Positions 6,248-6,849 of a stretch of DNA of 6,849 nucleotides are shown here, piece after piece. Below the pieces are notes generated by a model that worked only from the letters and a program-made list of their open reading frames with translations, had not been told where the DNA came from and did not search any database. This stretch comes from an uncultured Campylobacter sp. (GTDB taxonomy: Bacteria; Campylobacterota; Campylobacteria; Campylobacterales; Campylobacteraceae): contig CALISV010000338.1 in assembly GCA_938041615.1 (NCBI GenBank), positions 1-6,849 on the forward strand, read 5' to 3'. The translations under genes were made by a program, and so were the position numbers. Each line of letters opens with the position of its first letter. Positions within the stretch are counted from its first letter, which is position 1.

Positions 6248-6768
6248 ATGAAAAAGTATCCAAATTTTGCCTTTTGGCTGTAGTTTTTTGCGGTATTGGC
6301 GGCGCAAATCTAAGCGCTCAAACGACGAAAGCCTCGCTAATGGAAAAAACGGTAAACGAGTTTTACGAAACAAACTACGGCAATGGCGAAGTGCAACCTA
6401 TCACCTCGGAGTGGCTGACTCCAGAGCTTGACGGGCTCATTTACGATCAGTTCGGCTCCGCGCTCGGACGTCTGAGCGGCGTAGAACACGTATCATCCGA
6501 TCTAGATGCCGATCCTTTTATAGATGCGCAGGATATTGACGAGCTCAAAAACTTTAGCGCAAAGGCGGTCTCAGAGAACGAAGTGCGAGTAAAATTTGAG
6601 CTATTTGGCGAAAAACGCGATATAACTTTACGCCTAATTTGCGACAAAGATTGCCTGATCGACGACGTAAAGCTTAGCGATGGAGGCTCGCTAAAGGCTA
6701 AGATTAAGAAATCTCTAAAAGCGGCGTATCCGAGCAATTACGGCAAAATTTTCAAAGAGCGAGAGTAA
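6248..6768 (+). pseudogene. Small exported protein, DUF3828/NTF2-like, apparent one-base frameshift at the start
   Basis: The function is not known. The body (6274-6768) encodes a periplasmic protein: hydrophobic LLAVVFCGIGGANLSAQ, then MEKTVNEFYETNYGNGE, then DADPFIDAQDID and a strand-rich end (VRVKFELFGEKRDITLRLICDKDCLIDDVKLSDGG). The FY helix at the front, the DPFxxAQD motif and the closing IDDV suggest the DUF3828 / NTF2-like fold, judged by eye. The only good start is ATG 6248 with AAGGA five bases upstream (6238-6242), but its frame stops at 6281-6283 after 11 codons. With one more A in the A5 run at 6251-6255 it would read MKKVSKFCLLAVVF..., a textbook signal peptide, giving 173 residues. 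The remaining in-frame start, TTG at 6274, has no ribosome binding site and would lose the positively charged signal-peptide end. The two cysteines C134 and C138 of the restored protein could form a disulfide. Confidence 0.7.
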
Positions 6769-6782
6769 AATTTGAGAGTTTA

Positions 6783-6825
6783 ACGCGCCGTTTGGTGTCA
6801 AATTTGCCCATAAAGAGCGGCGCGT
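6783..6825. terminator. 8-bp GC-rich inverted repeat near the right edge, possible terminator
   Basis: ACGCGCCG (6783-6790) and CGGCGCGT (6818-6825) are exact reverse complements around a 27-base loop, 14 bases after the stop of the small exported protein gene. No T-run follows, as with the hairpin after the TRAP gene. The last 24 bases of the window show nothing recognisable. Confidence 0.4.
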
Positions 6826-6849
6826 AGAGTAGGGCACGAGCTAGCGATA

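Noticed and set aside
1..6849. CRISPR arrays, tRNA or rRNA genes, insertion sequences, integrase sites
   Set aside because: No regularly spaced direct repeats, cloverleaf-like sequence, transposase motifs or terminal inverted repeats with target duplication were seen on either strand.

Overview
The window looks like Campylobacterota chromosome, most likely a higher-GC Campylobacter (the concisus/curvus/rectus/showae group). The grounds are base composition in the upper forties of percent G+C, codon use, very frequent AAATTT words, AT-rich TATAAT-type promoters and AAGGA-type ribosome binding sites. The species assignment is inference; no rRNA or marker gene is present.

Left part (1-3740): a drug-efflux locus on the minus strand. 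A periplasmic adaptor gene (3608-2361) overlaps by 4 bases (GTGA) the gene of an RND inner-membrane pump (from 2364, running off the left edge after 788 codons). A MarR-family regulator is transcribed divergently (3740-4185). The 131-bp gap between them holds a good minus-strand promoter whose -10 box sits at the centre of a long dyad, the expected layout for a locally regulated pump. No outer-membrane channel gene is visible. The regulator appears frameshifted: its winged-helix reading frame is restored by adding one A to a run of six.

Middle part (4186-4944): about 760 bases without an intact gene. It contains what looks like the decayed start of an SRAP/YedK-type gene (MCGRFTKARSEFA at 4471, then FNLATKILRV in another frame) and the AT-rich promoter region of the next gene.

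Right part (4945-6849): an intact periplasmic binding protein of a TRAP transporter (TakP-like, for 2-oxo acids or similar carboxylates) without its membrane subunits in the window. It is followed by a perfect 9-bp hairpin. Next comes a small exported protein resembling the DUF3828 / NTF2-like type. Its ATG with ribosome binding site is out of frame with its body, again by one A in a short A run. A further hairpin lies at the right edge.

The points most worth a second look are the two one-A frameshifts of the same sign, the dyad-rich operator region, the SRAP remnant, the orphan TRAP binding protein and the strong excess of AAATTT, a subset of the RAATTY motif that is linked to DNA uptake in C. 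jejuni. I did not find a convincing undescribed multi-gene system.
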